Assembly: GCA_028821035.1 (NCBI GenBank)
Contig: JAPPHP010000324.1
Location: 3,776-12,571 of the forward strand
From: Gammaproteobacteria bacterium
GTDB lineage: Bacteria; Pseudomonadota; Gammaproteobacteria; Pseudomonadales; Azotimanducaceae
Direction: 5' to 3'
Length of the DNA: 8,796 nt
Under the pieces are notes generated by a model. That model had not been told where the DNA came from, searched no databases, and saw only the letters and a list, made by a program, of their open reading frames with translations. Of the stretch, positions 5,758 to 8,796 are shown one piece after another. Both the position numbers and the translations under genes were made by a program. Numbering within the stretch: the stretch's first letter is position 1; every line of letters begins with the position of its first letter.

Positions 5758-8568
5758 ATGCAACCTGACCAACTGCCCATGGGCAGCCGCGCGCTCGTGT
5801 GCGCCGCTGCCTTTCTGCTTGCCCTGCCAGCCACGCAGGTGGCCCTCGCGGAAGAAGACGACGACAGCATCATCGAGGAAGTCGTCGTCACAGGTATCCG
5901 CGGCAGTATCCGCCAGTCCATCGACATGAAGCGCGACGCCGACAACATCGTCGACGCGCTCGTCGCCGAGGACATCGGCAAGTTCCCGGACCAGAACCTC
6001 GCCGAATCGCTGCAGCGCGTCTCGGGCGTCGCCATCGACCGGGTGCGCGGTGAGGGATCGCAGGTATCGATCCGCGGCCTCGGCCCCCAGTTCGTGCGCG
6101 TGCAGGTGAACGGCCGCAGCGCGCTGTCCGGCGCAGGCGGCTCCTTCGCCGGCGCCATCGGCGGCCTGACCTCGGACCGAAGTTTCCGCTTCGAAGGGAT
6201 GCAGGCCGAACTGGTCCAGGCGGTCGAAGTCTACAAGTCGGCGCAGGCGAACCTGCTCGAAGGCGGCATGGCGGGGACGATCAACATCCGCACGCGCCGC
6301 CCGTTCGACAACGGCGGCCAGCGGATTCTCGCCGGCAACGCCTACGTGACCGACGACGACCTGGCCGACGACAACGGCTACCGCGTCGCCGGTGTGTGGA
6401 GCGACACGTTCGCCGAGAACACCTTCGGGGTGCTCGTGAGCGTCGCCGCGGACGACCGGACGACGCGCGAGGACTGGTTCAACATCCCGGACTACGAACC
6501 GAAGACCTTCAACAACGCCGTTGACGAGAACGGCAACCCCCTCCCGCTGCCCTGCACGCTGCCCGGAAGGAACCCCAACCGCGGTTGCGGCTACACCGGC
6601 GGCAACGTCCGCATGGGCATCGTGATCGAGGAGAAGCAACGCCTCAATGTCAGTTCCGCTCTACAGTGGCGACCGAACGAGCAGATCGACCTGACCTTCG
6701 ACCTCCTGCACTCGGAGCTACAGCGCGAGTACACCGACTACCAGAACCCGCTACGCACACAGGCCGGGCTCGCCGGGCGCGCCACCGAGGTGCACCTGAA
6801 CGAGAACGACATTACGACGTACTTCGCCACCACCGGCTCCCGCCCACGGCCCTTCCCGCGTGACTTCGACACGGAGTCCGAGCAGCAGCAGTTCGCGGCC
6901 AACCTGACGTTCACGCCGAGTGAGCGGCTGGAGTTCAGCTTCGACCTGTCCCACGCCACCGGGGACGTGGACGAGCTGCAAACGACCACCTATTACGACA
7001 TCGCCGGCGGCGTGCCCGCGACCTACAGCATCGAGAACGGCTATATCCCGGAGATCTCCGTCGATGCCGACCTGTCGGATCCGAGCCTCTACACGTTCTC
7101 GTACTTCTATGACCAGACGAACCTCTCGACGGACGAGGAGACACAGGGCCGCGCGGACGGCACCTACCGCTTCGACGACGGCACGGCGTTTCACGCTGGC
7201 GTTAGCTACCGGCAAAAGGAGCGAACGTACATGCGCCGGGCCATCGCGATCGGCACCCGCTTTGGCGACTTCATCGGTGAGCCGCTGTCGGCCGTCAAGT
7301 GGCACCCGCTGCCCGTCGACGACGCCTTCTCCGGCATCGACGGTTCCGACAGTTGGCCGAAGCAATGGCTATCGGCCGATCCCGATTCCGTGCGGCAGAC
7401 CTACTTGGTCGACCGCCGGGACGAGATTCCGGCGCAGCGCTTCATCGACGCGGACTCCGCGCACTCCGAGGACTTCAACATCGAGGAGGACACGCTCGGC
7501 GCGTACTTCATGGTCGAGATGGCCGGGAACCTCGGGGACATTCCCTGGTCCGGCAACGCCGGCGCCCGGTGGGTACGCGTCGAACGGGACTCGTCCGGCA
7601 ACGTGCAGCCCATCGACAACGTCGTCTTCTCGGAGGCGGCGGGCGTGTTCGTCTTCCTGCTCTTGCCCTCCGAACTCCAGACGCACACCAACCGGTTCGC
7701 CGAGGTGCTGCCGGCGCTGAACCTGAAGTTCGAGCTGCGCGAGGACCTCGTGGGACGCTTCGCCTGGGGCAAGGTGATGTCGCAGCCCTCGTTCTCGAAC
7801 CTCAACCCCGGCGGCTTCAAGCTCGCTTCCACGCGCCGCGTGAACGAAGGCAACCCGTACCTCGAGCCCTACGTCGCCGAACAACTCGACATCGGCCTCG
7901 AGTGGTATCCGACGGACGACGCGATCGTGGCCCTGAACGCGTTCGGCAAGGAGGTCAACTCCTTCATCATCACGGTGACGGAGCTCATCGAGTTCATCGA
8001 CCCCAACACGAACGCCCCGGTCCCGGACCCGGAGAGCGGCGGTAGCGTCTTGCTCCAGTACCAGGGCCCGCGCAACGAGGAAGGCGCGTTCATCGGCGGC
8101 ATCGAGGTCGCCGCGCAGTACGCCTTCACGCAGTTGCCCTCACCCTTCGACGGCCTCGGCGTGCAGTTCAACCACACATGGGTGGACACCGACGCCGAGT
8201 TCGTGAACCCGAACAGCGGCGCCGCGTTCGACGTGCCGGGCCTCTCTGAGCACACGACGAACGCCGTGATCTTCTACGAGAAGTACAAGTTCAGCGGCCG
8301 CATCGCGTGGAACCGCCGCGACGGGTTCCTGCTCCGGGTGTCGAGCACGCGCTCCAACCCCGAGTTCACGAGCCCGTACTGGCAACTCGACGCGGGGTTC
8401 GGCTACCAGGTGACGGACAAGATCTCGGTGGTATTCGAGGGCATCAACCTCACCAACGAGAACGTCGACCGCTACAACATCGTCGGCCCCGTGTCGCAGT
8501 TGAAGCAGCTCTACTTCATCTCGAACAGCGGGCGGCGCATGCAGGCCGGTATCCGGGTCCGCCTGTAA
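5758..8568 (+). CDS. TonB-dependent outer-membrane receptor (Xanthomonas/Caulobacter type)
   Basis: This 936-residue active-transport receptor has a signal peptide (hydrophobic core about 11-30, cleavage after ALA at 31) and an acidic linker. A TonB box follows (EEVVVTG, 40-46), then a plug domain from about 47 to 180 with IGKFPDQNLAESLQRVSGV, GSQVSIRGLGPQFVRVQVNG and the LEGGMAGTINIRTRRPF segment, and then a 22-strand-type beta barrel. The last residues, QAGIRVRL, fit the Bam beta-signal pattern although the final residue is Leu rather than the common Phe. The plug wording is that of the TIGR01782-like group, whose characterised members import sugars and other non-siderophore ligands. The mature protein has only two cysteines, C266 and C277, in a likely surface loop near PCTLPGRNPNRGC, probably a disulfide. 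No FecR-type signalling domain is seen. The ligand is unknown; the neighbouring dehalogenase makes a halogenated compound a candidate, by inference only. Confidence 0.95.
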   Translation: MQPDQLPMGSRALVCAAAFLLALPATQVALAEEDDDSIIEEVVVTGIRGSIRQSIDMKRDADNIVDALVAEDIGKFPDQNLAESLQRVSGVAIDRVRGEGSQVSIRGLGPQFVRVQVNGRSALSGAGGSFAGAIGGLTSDRSFRFEGMQAELVQAVEVYKSAQANLLEGGMAGTINIRTRRPFDNGGQRILAGNAYVTDDDLADDNGYRVAGVWSDTFAENTFGVLVSVAADDRTTREDWFNIPDYEPKTFNNAVDENGNPLPLPCTLPGRNPNRGCGYTGGNVRMGIVIEEKQRLNVSSALQWRPNEQIDLTFDLLHSELQREYTDYQNPLRTQAGLAGRATEVHLNENDITTYFATTGSRPRPFPRDFDTESEQQQFAANLTFTPSERLEFSFDLSHATGDVDELQTTTYYDIAGGVPATYSIENGYIPEISVDADLSDPSLYTFSYFYDQTNLSTDEETQGRADGTYRFDDGTAFHAGVSYRQKERTYMRRAIAIGTRFGDFIGEPLSAVKWHPLPVDDAFSGIDGSDSWPKQWLSADPDSVRQTYLVDRRDEIPAQRFIDADSAHSEDFNIEEDTLGAYFMVEMAGNLGDIPWSGNAGARWVRVERDSSGNVQPIDNVVFSEAAGVFVFLLLPSELQTHTNRFAEVLPALNLKFELREDLVGRFAWGKVMSQPSFSNLNPGGFKLASTRRVNEGNPYLEPYVAEQLDIGLEWYPTDDAIVALNAFGKEVNSFIITVTELIEFIDPNTNAPVPDPESGGSVLLQYQGPRNEEGAFIGGIEVAAQYAFTQLPSPFDGLGVQFNHTWVDTDAEFVNPNSGAAFDVPGLSEHTTNAVIFYEKYKFSGRIAWNRRDGFLLRVSSTRSNPEFTSPYWQLDAGFGYQVTDKISVVFEGINLTNENVDRYNIVGPVSQLKQLYFISNSGRRMQAGIRVRL

Positions 8569-8570
8569 TC

Positions 8571-8621
8571 CCCTCCGGGGAGGGTTCCACCGCCTTGGCG
8601 GAACTCTCCTTCCTTTTCTCT
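8571..8621 (+). terminator. Possible rho-independent terminator after the receptor gene
   Basis: Three bases after the receptor stop there is a short GC hairpin (8571-8584, CCCTCC with GGAGGG). It is followed by a second imperfect hairpin at 8584-8604 (GTTC...CGCC, TT loop, GGCG-GAAC, with a CAC bulge). A pyrimidine- and T-rich run (8605-8621, including TTCCTTTTCTCTC) comes right after. The order of hairpin then T-rich tail fits an intrinsic terminator, though the tail is interrupted by C. Confidence 0.45.
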
Positions 8622-8722
8622 CAGCTCCCCTTCCTCGCGCGGCCGCTCGGCGGCCCGCTCTTTCGTGCCTCCCCTGTTAGTATAGTGGCGTATCCGAAGT
8701 GCAACCTTGGGGAGAAGGATTC
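8622..8722 (+). other. Intergenic stretch with possible promoter and paired segments
   Basis: No gene is seen here. Base composition falls from very GC-rich to near 50% from about 8676. TATAGT at 8681-8686 resembles a sigma-70 -10 box, but no good -35 box stands at the proper spacing. CTCCCC (8669-8674) could pair with GGGGAG (8709-8714), which includes a Shine-Dalgarno-like GGAG before the ATG at 8723. These may be a promoter and 5' leader for the next gene; support is weak. Confidence 0.2.
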
Positions 8723-8782
8723 ATGCACACCAACCCGGACTCTAGGCGGAACTTCCAGAGTCGATGTGCTCTAACTTGCTGA
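8723..8782 (+). CDS. Possible 19-residue leader ORF
   Basis: An ATG at 8723 preceded by GGAGAAGGA (8711-8719) opens a 19-codon frame (MHTNPDSRRNFQSRCALTC) that stops at 8780-8782. The stop overlaps another ATG at 8782 (TGATG), an arrangement typical of translational coupling. The peptide matches nothing I recognise. It could equally be the start of a longer gene broken by a frameshift, or chance. Confidence 0.2.
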   Translation: MHTNPDSRRNFQSRCALTC

Positions 8783-8796
8783 TGCGTATGGATATT
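8782..8796 (+). CDS. Possible start of next gene (3' truncated by window)
   Basis: ATG at 8782 reads MRMDI and runs off the end of the window. It overlaps the stop of the possible leader ORF. Only five codons are visible, so no function can be given; the ATG at 8788 in the same frame is an alternative start. Confidence 0.12.

Noticed and set aside
8668..8735. tRNA-like look (GTTAGTATAGTGG after TCCCC, with a later GGGGAG)
   Set aside because: The string resembles a eukaryotic tRNA D-arm, but there is no anticodon stem, no proper GGTTC-type T-arm and no acceptor stem of the right length.
1..8796. CRISPR arrays, insertion sequences, rRNA genes, phage genes
   Set aside because: No spaced direct repeats, transposase motifs, terminal inverted repeats or rRNA-like sequence were seen on reading through both strands.

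Overview
This is a very GC-rich, gene-dense window from a Gram-negative bacterium. All recognisable genes are on the + strand. The outer-membrane TonB-dependent receptor has the plug style of the Xanthomonas/Caulobacter-type family. Together with a secreted DUF3604 protein, a ComF protein and a LinB-like haloalkane dehalogenase, this points to a proteobacterium, probably an aquatic gammaproteobacterium or a relative. I cannot fix the taxon from the sequence alone.

Layout. Positions 1-75 are an almost pure G/C stretch in frame with a 5'-truncated kinase of the aminoglycoside-phosphotransferase / methylthioribose-kinase fold, which ends at 986. Its stop overlaps the ATG of a nucleoside hydrolase (983-1876), so the two form a coupled pair that plausibly works in nucleoside or deoxynucleoside sugar salvage. 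After 81 bases comes a ComF-type phosphoribosyltransferase with four CxxC pairs (1958-2644), probably an independent housekeeping gene.

From 2703 to 8568 lies a tight three-gene block: (i) a fusion of a DUF1330 domain to a complete LinB-like haloalkane dehalogenase, (ii) an exported DUF3604 (PHP-like) protein, and (iii) a 936-residue TonB-dependent receptor. Spacings are 13 and 51 bases, each gene has a recognisable Shine-Dalgarno sequence, and a terminator-like hairpin follows the receptor. The natural reading is an uptake-and-processing operon. The receptor would bring a ligand across the outer membrane, the DUF3604 protein would act on it in the periplasm, and the dehalogenase would hydrolyse a carbon-halogen bond in the cytoplasm. 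The three family assignments are strong; the joint function is inference.

The last ~120 bases drop to about 50% G+C. They hold a possible tiny ORF with a Shine-Dalgarno sequence that overlaps a second ATG running off the window, so a new transcription unit may begin there.
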